Source of the DNA: Cavenderia fasciculata
Lineage: Eukaryota; Evosea; Eumycetozoa; Acytosteliales; Cavenderiaceae
NCBI RefSeq assembly: GCF_000203815.1
Contig: NW_004457735.1
Span: forward strand, 1,426,001-1,490,000
Direction: 5' to 3'
Length of the DNA: 64,000 bases
Shown here: positions 25,291 through 36,428 of the stretch, one piece after another
Layout of the letters: every line of letters starts with the position of its first letter
How positions within the stretch are numbered: position 1 is the stretch's first letter
Made by a program: the position numbers and the translations under genes
The notes under the pieces: model-generated
What the model was told of the DNA's origin: nothing
Database searches by the model: none
What the model saw: only the letters and a program-made list of their open reading frames with translations

Positions 25291-27414
25291 TTATTTATTA
25301 AATGATCCACCAAATTTATATAACCAACTCTTTAATGAATCTGCAATAGGTGATGTATTATTTTGTTGTTGTTGTTGTTGTGCTGATAAATTATTACTAC
25401 TATTATTATTATTATTAAATGTATTATTATTATTATTTGTTGGTGATACTGAAGTTATAATTGGTGATGAATAGGTTGGTGAATAACTACCAATTGGAGA
25501 TGATGGATTATTATTAACTTTGGCAAATGGATTGAACATTTGCAAGTAGGATTGACCAGATTTGAATACATCCTCTGTATTCAATTTAAAAGTTCCGTCT
25601 CGCAATGATAACGCAGTCGAATAAATAGTATGAAATTCAATATTTTGTGGATATGATTGTAATAGTTTTAAACTATCTGCAAATGATGATTCCAATATTT
25701 GATTTCTTACACATCTAAATAAATAAATAAAGAAAATTAAATTAGAAATTATATAATTATGATTTCTTTCTATATAATAATTTTAATACAAACATTAACA
25801 TTGCACAACAAAAATAATACAAGAATTCAAATCTATTTGGATCAGAGAATAATGAATCCCATAATCTTAATACATCTGGTAACTCAAATTCTTGTGATAA
25901 AAGTAAAGTAATCCATCTAAAACTATAAAATTGTGGATGTATTTGTTTTGTTTCCTAAAAATAAATAAAAAAATAATAAATAAATAAGTATTCATTATCA
26001 TATATTATATTTATATCTATTTGACATTTACCAAATCATTCCATAATTGTCTATCCTTTTTTCTTAATAAAAAGTTTAGTTTTTTGATACTACTAATGAC
26101 ACCAACATCTGATTTATCGAGTGTCTTGCAAAAATTGTCTCTAATTTCGCTCATTATATTGGTAAAACAAAAGAAAGAGTCGGCTTCGGCACCCTCCTTG
26201 CAATCGGCGTCTGGATCGGTTGCAAATATATAATAGATGGGTCCCAATATCTCATTCATGCCTTGAACATATTTAATTCCTGGATTCAACTTTGCATAGA
26301 TGAATAATATACGTCTGAGTGCTTCATAGTGGATGGTCTTTCCCTCTTCTTGTTGATGATTGAAAAAGTGTAACGATGGGAATGTTCTTCTTACATCTTT
26401 TTCAATATCAACTAAAATATTTTGATCTTGGAAATATTCATTCCATTTACTATCAACTGATACACTTAGTGGCTAAATTAAATGTAAATATTAGTATTGA
26501 TAAAATAATAATTATTAATTATTATTGATTGATTGATTGATAATTACATGATCATCACGATGAATTTTCTTTTCTTCTTGTTCTTTCCATGGATTAATCA
26601 TTAATTCCATAACCCAATCTTGATATATCTTTCTACTTCTTTCTACATCTGATTTCCATGATCCCTTTTCGCTTGGTAAATATCCCAATATGATCTAAAG
26701 ATACATAACAATCTATATTAGTTATCTCATATGATTAATTTAATATTTATACTATACCTTCCAATAAATTGATCTTAATCCTTGAGATTCGGGAATACCT
26801 TGATCGGCAAGATGTTGAATGACCGATAAATCAATGGTTGATGGTTTGAGTGCTTCCTTGTAATAATGAAGTCTCTCTTGATAGGTTATATTACTTTGTA
26901 ATGATGGTGATTGATCACCACCTCCTCCCAATACATTAATAGTTGGTATATTTGTTGTTGTATTATTGGTATTGGTAGAAGTGGTAGTACTGGTAGTTGA
27001 TTCGGTGATTACTACTTCTACTTCTTGTTGTTTTGTTGGTTCTTGAGTAGTTTCAATTACTTCTGATGATTGATTTGTTGTAGTAGCTTCATCGGTGGTG
27101 GTGATGATAACTGCTGTTGCAGTAGTTGTAATCAAAGTTTCTTGACTGTTGTTGTCAACATCATCGGATAGAGTAATATTCTGTAATGCCTCTTCGTTGT
27201 TGTTGTTGTTGGACAATGATACAGCTTGCAAGTCACTATTGTCATCTTCTTGATCTACCTCATTGCCACTACTACTACTTATATTAATCTGATCGCTGCT
27301 ACTGCTTGTAGTGTCATTGTTGATGGTGACGAAATCCTCATCTTCAATTCCTTCTTCTTGTTGTTGTCGTAGTTCTGATGCTGCTTCTAATAGCGTATGA
27401 TTAGGTTCGCTCAT
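25291..27414 (-). CDS. TBC1D13: TBC-domain RabGAP, TBC1D13-like
   Basis: Five exons, 26758-27414, 26548-26694, 26032-26472, 25794-25954 and 25291-25714, give 609 residues. The N-terminal 180 or so residues are acidic, Thr-rich and disordered. The TBC domain follows from about 200 (QGIPESQGLRSIYWK) to about 510. It shows the catalytic arginine motif VRRTFP, the glutamine-finger motif KYVQGMNEILGPIYYIFA, and IHPQFYSFRWITLLLSQEFE, which is diagnostic of the TBC1D13 branch. It stimulates GTP hydrolysis by a Rab GTPase, and the animal homologue acts on Rab35. The C-terminus has Asn and Gln runs. Both catalytic residues are present. Confidence 0.9.
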
Positions 27415-28030
27415 TCTCTCTAACTAACTTTTTTTTATTTGTGATTGATTGATAATGATGATCGAGAATGTAGAAACTGAACTGAAATGGAAAAGGAATA
27501 AAAAAGAATAAAAACAGAGCTGTTTAATTGAGTTGTCTTGTTGTCTGTTTAGAAAACAAAAAAAAAATCTCCCTCAAACAACGCATACGTATACACTCAC
27601 CCGCTAACAACAAGGTAGGGTTGTTTGATACTATTATTATAAAGATGAATCATTCTTTCTATTTCGTCGCATCAGAATCAATCCATTCATCCATCTCATC
27701 ACATTATTATTAAAATACAATGATTGATTGATTGATTGATACATATAATAAATCTACAGATTATTATTATTATTAGTTTAGTTAAATTATTATCTCTTTT
27801 TAAATAAAAAAGGAGATGTAAAAGATGAATGACTATGTCGTAGTATTGACTGTCGATGACAGATATAAAATATTATATTATTTATATTATTATTATTTTA
27901 TTACTGGTTTATTCGAATTTGAGAATAATAGGTAGAAAAATGGTTTTGCAGATTTTACTATGATGACCAGACTTTTAATTGTTTCATTTATTTATTTCTC
28001 ATCTGCTCTTTCTGTCTGTCTCTTCTGGTC
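27415..28030. promoter_or_regulatory. Divergent intergenic region, TBC1D13-like and RAD51D-like genes
   Basis: 616 bp with no supported gene. It contains a TTGA/TGAT microsatellite at about 27720-27741 and AT-rich tracts. No E2F-like site was seen here, although a repair gene follows. Confidence 0.5.
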
Positions 28031-29104
28031 ATGATTAGTGAATACCAATCGTCAGTGATCACTGAAGAGATAATTGAAAAGTTTCAAAAGGCACACTTGG
28101 AGGATGTCGAGCGTATCCTGGTGGACAGCGTCACCAACCTAAAGAGGTTTGTCAACTTGCCTATCGACAAGATCAAGGCTGTGCATGAAGAGTTGGCAAG
28201 AACCTATGCATTCTCACCTGTTTGTGCATTGGATATGTATCAAGATAAATTACAACAGTCTCAACAACTTTGTAACAACAACAACAATGTACTTGAAACC
28301 AAGTCTATATTGGATAGACTGTTAGAGGATGGTGGATTGGTTCGTGGAGAGATAATAGAGATTGTTGGAGACACTGGTTCTGGAAAGACACAAATAGCAA
28401 TGCATACAACACTATCTATTGTTGAACCTGTAGATGGAAGAGCCTATGGTGATAGTGGTAGTGGTGGTGATGATGATGATGGTGATGTGTCAGTAGGTGA
28501 TCTTCATCCTACTACTACTACTACTACTGCTACTAAAATCACACCAATAAACACGGCTATCTATATTGATGCATCTAATGCATTCTCGGTAGATAGAATA
28601 GTAGAGATGCACAATCATAGATTAATCAACAAGGGTATTGGAACTGACCCATTGCAAACTGTCAATCACATGCTCGACAAGATCAAGACATTTAGTTGTT
28701 TTGAACCAATGCAATTGTTTCAAACGTTGGAACATGTAATGACATCACTTCAGTCGACTGATGCACCTGAAGAGTTTTTTGGCTTCTTGGAGAATGGTAA
28801 TGCACAAGGCAACAATAACAATCGATTCGATCCAGGTGCATTCTATCGTAACCTCAAGCTAATTGTTATTGATTCGATAGGTACCATATTCTCTGGTACT
28901 CTTGGTATCAAACAAATACATGGACACTATATAATGATAATGGTATCTAGATTACTCAAAATCATTGCCTATGAACATAATATCGCTGTTTTAATCATAA
29001 ATAATACAGTATCACAAGATAATTATCAATTTAATAATAATAATGACAAATTTACTCCTGTAACATCAAATCAACAAGATGAAGATGATGAAGGAAATAC
29101 TACC

Positions 29105-29147
<43 letters not shown>

Positions 29148-29344
29148 TTAGTACTGGATTATTGGATAGTCAAAAACCTGCATTGGGAGAATCATGGGCA
29201 TCCATTCCAAATCATCAACTAATGATCTCTTATCAAGTCGATTCAGATGATACTGAAACACGATCCATATTCATATCTAGGTCCACTAGATACCAACTTT
29301 TAAAACAATCTGATTTCCAGATTGAACCACATGGCATTGTTTAA
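28031..29344 (+). CDS. RAD51D: RAD51 paralogue, RAD51D-like
   Basis: A single exon of 437 residues. A helical N-terminal domain (about 1-70) with the linker FSPVCALDMYQDKL is followed by the RecA-type ATPase: Walker A GDTGSGKTQ (about 117-125) and Walker B LKLIVIDSIG (about 277-286). Late in the protein, QKPALGESWASIPNHQL corresponds to the PALGxSW motif of RAD51D. The related recombination mediator complex (BCDX2) helps load RAD51 at breaks and stalled forks. Acidic/Thr-rich and Asn-rich inserts make it longer than the roughly 330-residue animal protein. XRCC2 is the main alternative, but that motif favours RAD51D. Confidence 0.8.
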
Positions 29345-29843
29345 ACAATCCCAGTGTCATTGTAAATAAATGTACAAATATATTATATTATATGCTTGAT
29401 CATAACATCTAACGATCTCTCTATCACATGTTTTTTTTGGTTAATATACTTTTTGATTTATTGGTTGGTGTGTAGGAGGTGAATTTAATTAATCTTGGCT
29501 ACTCTATCTTGTTATGTTATTGTTGTTGGTTCCACTTGTATTGTCTTTGTTGTTGTTGTTGTAGTTATTGGTTGTTTGTTTGGTTTGTTTAAAATAAGTC
29601 TAAAACGGTAAAATATTACAGGTTGGTATATATTTATGAATGGTGATGAATTGATTGGATTGATTGGTTGATTGGAATGGCCATAGTCGATTATGCATAA
29701 ACGCATGATTCGGTTCATTCATGAATGGATGATGGTATACAAAGTGGTGTGGATAAATAGAGAGAACGTTGATGTTGTTTGTTGTTGTTTTAAAATGTCG
29801 ATTATTATTGTTGGTTATATTATTATTATTGATTCAAGTTGAT
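29345..29843. other. Convergent intergenic region
   Basis: About 500 bp between two 3' ends. AT-rich, with ATTG-type simple repeats near 29645-29690. I see no gene. Confidence 0.5.
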
Positions 29844-30527
29844 TTACTTTCTCCACCATGTGAGAAGAGCTTGTTCTCTTTGAATCTTCTTTTGGAGTTG
29901 GAGGATACCATAAACAAAAGCCTCGGCAGTTGGTGGACAACCTGGGATATAAACATCAACTGGAATAATACGATCACAACCTCTGACAACAGAGTAACTG
30001 TAATGATAATAACCACCACCATTGGCACATGAACCCATAGAAATTACATATCTAATCAATTAAACAACAAACAACTTGGTTAGTTATCGTTTACTTATGC
30101 TCTATCTTTTCTATCTAAACTATATCTATCTTGTCTATCTATCTTCTATTTGTATTCTCTCTCTCTCTCTCTCTTCTTATCTATTCTCTAATTACCTTGG
30201 ATTTGGCATTTGATCGTAAACCTTACGAAGAGCAGGAGCCATCTTGTTGGTGAGAGTACCAGCAACGATGATACAATCAGATTGACGTGGTGAAGCACGA
30301 GGAATGACACCAAATCTATCCATATCGTATCTAGCAGCGTAACCGTGCATCATTTCTACTGCACAACATGCAAGACCAAAGGTCATTGGCCAGAATGAAC
30401 CTGTACGAGCCCAATTGACCAAACCATCGAGCTTGCTAATAACAATCTCTGGTACTGAACTTGGTGGTGCTGCCTTGAATGAAGATGCCAAAAGCTTTGA
30501 AAGATGTTGTCCTGCTTGTGATGCCAT
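29844..30527 (-). CDS. NDUFS7: NADH dehydrogenase [ubiquinone] iron-sulfur protein 7 (complex I, PSST/NuoB)
   Basis: Exons 30196-30527 and 29844-30051 join to 179 residues. It carries iron-sulfur cluster N2 at the quinone end of mitochondrial complex I. All four cluster cysteines are visible: the pair in [11 protein letters not shown], one in SMGSCANGG and one in [10 protein letters not shown]. The N-terminus ([20 protein letters not shown]) looks like a mitochondrial presequence. Length and motifs are standard, so the gene looks intact. Confidence 0.95.
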
Positions 30528-30866
30528 TTGTACTATCTATCTATATCTATCTCTATGTGATACGATTAAATTGACGATGAATATAAGAAGTTAAATTAAT
30601 CTTTCATTGACCCACTCGATTGCTGCTCAGTCTGAGGTGTGAGAAAGGACAAGGAGAAGCAAAAAAAAAAAAAGATAAAAAATTCAAAAAATTACACCCT
30701 CGAAAATGATCATCATCCAGTCGGTCCACTCATAATATTAATATATATATATATATGTATTTACTATTAATTATGGATCACTAAAACAACCAACCAACCA
30801 ACCAAACCAACCAATTACAATTTAACTATACAACTTTATTTTCTATGATTGGATATGATATTATTA
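30528..30866. other. Intergenic between NDUFS7 and the Eaf6-like gene
   Basis: 339 bp: the promoter side of NDUFS7 and the 3' flank of the Eaf6-like gene. It holds a TA repeat (about 30742-30758) and an ACCAACCA repeat near 30788-30815. No gene seen. Confidence 0.5.
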
Positions 30867-30933
30867 TTATCCTCTTTTCTTTAATTTATCGTGAGTAGAT
30901 GACCGAGTTTTTCTTTTTATTACTGCTGCTTCA

Positions 30934-30980
<47 letters not shown>

Positions 30981-31544
30981 GGAGAGGTTAAAGAAATAAA
31001 TAAATAAATAAATGGAATTAATAAATAAATAAATAGATAATAAATTAATATGATTATTATTAATATTAATATTTTTATATTTACCTCCAATATCTTTATA
31101 ATTATCAGATAGATTTTTATCATTTATGGAATCTTGATAGGTGGAAGATGACTGTGAAAATATTCTATCGGCCTCTCTCCATCTTAATTTTTTGAGGGCA
31201 CCCGATCCAGAAACATATCCATCCCAACCTCTAATGACATTGCCAATATGATGTGTTTCCTCTAGATATCTTCCTTCCAATGCATATATTTGTTTCTCGA
31301 GTGATGATATCTTGTTCTCTATATTCTTTTTCTCTTCTAGTAATGATTCTATTTCGTGTATCACTTCTGTTTTCTCTCTTATTTGTGTTTCTGTAAGTCC
31401 AGGTGCTCCTCCTCCTGTATTTGTCGTTGATGTAGTTGATGTCGTAGTCGTCGATGTTGTTGATGTTTGATTTGATTCTTCATCTTCTTCTTCCTCGTTT
31501 TCAACATCTTCACTCTCTTCATTCATATCTTCATCTTCATCCAT
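30867..31544 (-). CDS. MEAF6: Eaf6/MEAF6-like histone acetyltransferase complex subunit
   Basis: Exons 31085-31544 and 30867-30934 give 175 residues. An acidic, Thr-rich N-terminus precedes a coiled coil (about 60-100) that runs into IYALEGRYLEETHHIGNVIR and GWDGYV, the core Eaf6 signature, then DRIFSQSSSTYQD, also conserved. A short basic tail follows (KRKTRSSTHDKLKKRG). The family is a small scaffold subunit of NuA4/TIP60, HBO1 and MOZ acetyltransferases. The 150-nt intron is a multiple of three, has no in-frame stop and ends in a long TA/GA tract, so retention would keep the frame open and insert a hydrophobic stretch. Confidence 0.85.
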
Positions 31545-31920
31545 TTTCTATATATATTTTTTTGTTTGTATGTGTCTCGAGAAATGATAATGAGATTACA
31601 ATAGACACAATATAGTAAGTAGTACTATTAGAGTAATGTATTGTTATTTACTCTATAGAGTATATATTGATCCGTTAAAGATTGGGTGAGTGTTGCTTCC
31701 CTCTCTTTTTAAAACAAGAAATGAAAGATCACTTTTTTTTTAAATTTTTCAAAAAAGTAATCTTTGATCCAGTATTATCTTTTAATAAATATATATATAT
31801 ATATATATCTGTGTGTATATGTATATTTTCCAACTTTAATAAAATAAATGAAAACTATAAAATATTTTTTTAGAGGGAAAAAAAAAATATACTTTTTAAA
31901 AATAGTATATTGTTGGGGTA
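31545..31920. other. Intergenic between the Eaf6-like and bZIP-like genes
   Basis: 376 bp, very AT-rich, with a TA repeat at about 31791-31808. No gene seen. Confidence 0.5.
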
Positions 31921-32161
31921 TTATGCTTTATTATTCAACAATTGGTTAATTGACATTGAAAGAGGTGATAATGGCAAAGAAATCGATTTTGGTTTAAAAT
32001 TGCTATTTGGGGTAGTTGGAAAGATATTGTTATTGTTGTTGATGGTTTGTTGTTGTGGTTGTTGTAATTGTGGTCTGCATTCCTCTAATACATCACATAA
32101 TAGAGAAAGGTTTGATACGGAATTGTTATTATTATTATTAGTATTGTTATTGTTATTGTTA

Positions 32162-32202
<41 letters not shown>

Positions 32203-33255
32203 TTGGATAAAATCTCTTGGAGAGGAGTTGATTGCTAAAAGTTTACTATTGGATTCATTCAAACTGTCTGGAACAAGACGAAAAGATGATTGAGATTGGA
32301 AAGGTGACATTGATGGAGTGGAAGTTGGTGTAGATGGTGATGATGAATTGGGTGGAGTATAAGGTGGAAGTGGTAAAATGGAACCAGATCCCGATAAACT
32401 ATTGTTGTTGATGTATTGTTGTGGTTGTTGTTGTTGGTGTTGAATATTAGTATTTCTTGGTGAAGTTGGGAAATGTAAAGATGGTGATGATGGTGGTGAA
32501 GAATAATTTGGATTTAAACTGAGTGTTGGAATATCTCTTTGTTGTTGATTCAAAGAAATATTATGATGTGTTGTTTTGGTTCTCTTGGTTTGTGACGACA
32601 CATTATTTTGATTATTATTATTATTATTGTTATTGGATTGAATTTGTGAAATATGTAATGGAGATGATGATGGGGAAGTTGTAGCACTTGAAATGTCATT
32701 ATGGTTAATATTAATATGGTTGCTACTTGAACCGAGTTGATCATGTTGTGATTGTTGTTGTTGTTGTTGTTGATAGTGATGATGTTGATAACCCTTCAAA
32801 CCAAAAATATTTTGAAGAGAGTTTATAATTTGTTGATGATATTGCAATGGATTGATATCATTTGATGCAGGGGATGTTTGTAAGACGGCAACGATTTGAT
32901 TGATTTGTTGCTGTTTGATGTCATTGTCGTGTTGGAGTTTCTCAATGACCGACATGTAGTGACCGGGGACTAGTGATTCCTTTTCCAAAACGTCGATACG
33001 GAACTTGGTGTCCTTGAGCTCTTGTTCGAGGATCTTGACGCGCAATGCTTGACTGTCAATGGTGGTCTCTAACGTGTCAATCTCTGATACTTGGCGAATG
33101 GATTCCATTTTTTTACGTTTGCGGTACTCGGCGTTTTGTTGTCTAATCTTTTCACGATTTTCTGGCTTGGATCGATACTTTTGCATGTAGACACGACATG
33201 CCTCTCGGTGTTCCTCTGAACTAATCATGGTATTGGCAAGAGATGGATCCATCAT
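31921..33255 (-). CDS. bZIP-like basic/coiled-coil protein, probable transcription factor
   Basis: A single exon of 444 residues. The N-terminal part has a basic stretch (about 26-52: YRSKPENREKIRQQ, then NAEYRKRKK) directly followed by heptad-like hydrophobics (about 55-115, for example LETTIDSQALRVKILEQEL). That is the layout of bZIP factors, though the basic region is not the canonical NxxAAxxCR form. The remaining 300 residues are Gln-, Asn-, Ser- and Pro-rich, as in dictyostelid activators. A non-DNA-binding coiled-coil protein remains possible. About 1.8 kb of upstream DNA without a gene hints at complex regulation. Confidence 0.6.
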
Positions 33256-35073
33256 TTTTTAATTATTAATTATTGTTGTTGTTTATATATTTAATTAATT
33301 GGGATAATATTATTATTATATGTTTTGTCGTAAAGAAAGGGATTTAAAATATTTGATAATGTTGGAAATGGAATATATAATAATCGGCAAAGATGACGAT
33401 GATGCAATGATTATTATAATGGGTGGTTGAGTATAAAGTGGTTGGTTGGTGGTGGTTGTGGTTGGTTTGATTGGTTGGCACTTGGACAATGAACAAGGCA
33501 GGAAAAAGGAATTGATAGAAATGTAAAAATCTACAACGACCACGACAACGACGACGAAGATATAAGATAGATAGATATAGATATAGATATATATGTATAT
33601 GTGTAAAAGAGAATTATTTTCTTTTACTTTTTACTTGTTGCAAAGATGAATTTTTCTTTTTGAAATGATGATCTGCGCCTGCCTACTACTACTACGACTG
33701 TCAAGTTTGTGCAAACTAAGAAAGCTTCTAATTTGGTAAGTGTGTGTGTTGGTGTGGTTGTTGTTGTCAATATGAGACAGATATTCTAATAATGGTATAA
33801 AATAAAAAAAATAGACAATATGTTTGTTGCTCTACGATTATTATTATTATATTATAGTTTGAGTTGTAAAAGTTTTTAGAGATAGATAATATATATATAT
33901 ATTTATATGTGTGTGTGATTTATAGAGTTATAGATATATGATGATAAATCGATATATTTATTTTAAAGAGAGTGCAAAGTCAACTATTGAATATGATTGT
34001 CTGTTTGTTTGTTGTTTTATGTGTATGTATATATGTATGAGTTTTTTGTTCAACTAGTTGTCACAACATAATAATCAAAAGAGAGAGAACAACAATAATT
34101 CTAAGGAGTGCACCCTCATACAAAAAAAAAACTAACCAAAGGGATACATTTCTAATCGAGATTTGCAATCGCGATTGACGCGCCCTTTGGGTATCGTGAT
34201 CGAGAAGTCGAGATATTTTGTCTTTTTTTCTGTTGATGGCTTCTTGGTCACTGTGATCCGTTTACGACTCTTATCGTAAAACGCTGATTTGCTGTCTAAA
34301 CTACAGCCTTCTCGTTCACTCTATTCTCAACCCAGGTGCTCTTTGACCAACCATCGACCCTTGGAACCCATTTGCATAAACCTGTCATAAAACTCCAAGG
34401 AGAAATCATGATTTCAGTGACCTCCTCACCCCTCCCTCACTGCTTATCATGTCCCTCTCCTATGCTGCTTAGGGGTTATAAATATCACAAGGAGGTCGGT
34501 TCAAAACCAACTCACACGCAAAATACACTCTGGAAGGGAAATTGTCTGACACACGGATCTATATTGGATCGTAAACTAACAGCCCACAATAACAAATTGC
34601 TAGTGTTTTATTCCTATTTTAGAAGTGCAATTATCAATCAACCTCATCGTTGTTTCATTTTTTGATTCATCATTAATTAATTATCGCTCATTGCATCGTC
34701 ATCGACGTCGTCTTTTGACGGTGTTGTAACAATGTGTGATTGATAAAATCAAACAAACAAAACTACTATTGTTGCCATCATCAATCACCATCAAACTCTC
34801 TATCTCCTACTGCCTGCCTGCCTACCTACTACTATTAAACTGTTTGTTGAGATTATTATGATAAATAGTAATCGTAATAAGCTTCAATAGAAGATCGATC
34901 CGATCTAGATATATCGATATTAATTAATTATCACCGATTGCAAATCATTTTCTAAACTGATCAGTACTTTGTTTTCAGGAAGGAAATTTCAAGGAAGCAA
35001 TAAATGTGAGCTTTTACATTATTCATTATTTGTTTAAAGTTGTAATTTATTTCCTTGATTAAATAGTTTTGTT
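33256..35073. other. 1.8-kb region upstream of the bZIP-like gene
   Basis: No supported gene. The first part is TA/GATA-repeat rich (33565-33595, 33885-33960). From about 34085 to 34660 base composition becomes more even, with a 110-codon open frame that has no recognisable content. Two short coding-like pieces with good splice borders (ends at 33734 and starts at 34979) are described under rejected items. Confidence 0.45.
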
Positions 35074-36428
35074 TTAGTCAGCCTTTCCATATTTCTTTTT
35101 TGAAGAAGACTTTTCAGCAACCAATTGATCCTCAACCCATTGATCGATTTGAGCCCAATTTTCTAGCATCCAATTGATTCTTGCTTCCTTTGTCTTGGGG
35201 ACATCTTCATATTTGTATTGGAGGAGTTTGATCTTTACGTCACGATTGCAAAGCTTGCCCTCCATCATTTGAGCAAAGTTGGACGATGCTTCAAGTCCAA
35301 TATGTGAACAAAAGACGACATCACCACATGGATTAGACTCGAGAAGAGCCAATGCACCACCAAGTCTGGGGAGAAGTGTGTGCTTGAGTTTGGAGGCGAG
35401 TTCATACTTGGAGTCTCCCTTTTTCTTGAGACTCTCCAGTACCTTTTCTCGCTTTGACTTTGTGAATCTAGTACCCTCTGGCCAGATGCATGTCACCTCA
35501 TTTCCTCCCTTTTTAAAGTCACGTACCAAATTACGAATAGCTTCCATCTCTACATCCATTCCTTCGGCACCTGCATCTCTAAACAAGAAAAAGTTTGGTG
35601 TACGTGATCCTGAAATATCCAATCCTGGATCCCACAATAATTCTTGTTTTACAATATATCTCATTGCAAATCCACAATTTGATAATAATCCTCTAAACAA
35701 ATAAATAAATAGAAACTAATTAGTTGGTCTATCTTAATTTGTTTTGTTTTGTTTTGTTTGTTTGTTGATATTTACTGAGGAACAAGGGTATCAGCAAAAC
35801 TTGCATGACGAAGGAACATAATCTTTGGATTGACACCCAAAGTTTGAGCGATTCTATCTCTTGTTGATTCGTTAGAGACATAGTCGGAAAAGGATGGGTC
35901 GGTCTTTCTCGATCCGCACACTTCAATGTGTGGTTTGAGACCGAGTATACGGGTACTCCATCCAAAGAGCATGGTACCACCCCACCAACGTTGGTACCAG
36001 TAGTTCCAACGGTTCCAACGCTTCTTGTCCTTGTCGCCACTGACAATCAACGACAACAAGTAGATGATATAGATAACAAAGCACGATGACATGGCAATGA
36101 ATTGAATGAAAAGGTAGGTCTCGAAAAACGAGAGTACACGTACATAGTTGAGTCCCTTGCGACGGTGGTATAATGCCATATCAGCAATCAACGCTGCAAC
36201 AGCCAACACTGGAAAGAGTGCAGTAAGGATGATAAAGATGATCGATATCATTGTGATGGCAATAGTACGACGCCACCACTTTTCAGCCCATAGTTTGAAT
36301 GGACTAGTATGAACACTAGAGTATTTACCATAGTCATGTAAATATCTCTTTTTAATTCTTCCAACTGATGACTCGACCGTAGATGAAGAGGAAGAGGATG
36401 AAGTAGAAGAAGATGTAGAAGATGACAT
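35074..36428 (-). CDS. Lysophospholipid acyltransferase (AGPAT/LPLAT family)
   Basis: Exons 35776-36428 and 35074-35692 join to 423 residues. It should transfer an acyl chain to a lysophospholipid such as lysophosphatidic acid in the ER membrane. After a Ser-rich N-terminus, two hydrophobic segments lie at about 48-85 and 97-130 (for example ISIIFIILTALFPVLAVAAL). The catalytic H-x4-D motif reads LRHASFADT at the exon junction (about 208-216). The acceptor-binding motif is WPEGTRF (about 280). It is longer than bacterial PlsC (about 250) and nearer the AGPAT3-5/LCLAT1 branch. The C-terminus is charged (SSSKKKYGKAD) and could be an ER-retrieval-type tail. Confidence 0.85.

Noticed and set aside
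34336-34665. 110-codon plus-strand frame
   Set aside because: The frame begins without a good start context, has no domain and no splice partners. Kept only as part of the compositional island.
33690-35005. Two coding-like pieces with good splice borders: KFVQTKKASNL ending at 33734 (GTAAGT) and EGNFKEAIN at 34979-35005, together resembling part of a TPR
   Set aside because: A stop lies just upstream of the first piece, no start or further exons were found, the intervening intron would be over 1.2 kb and the minus-strand acyltransferase gene begins directly after. Not enough for a gene.
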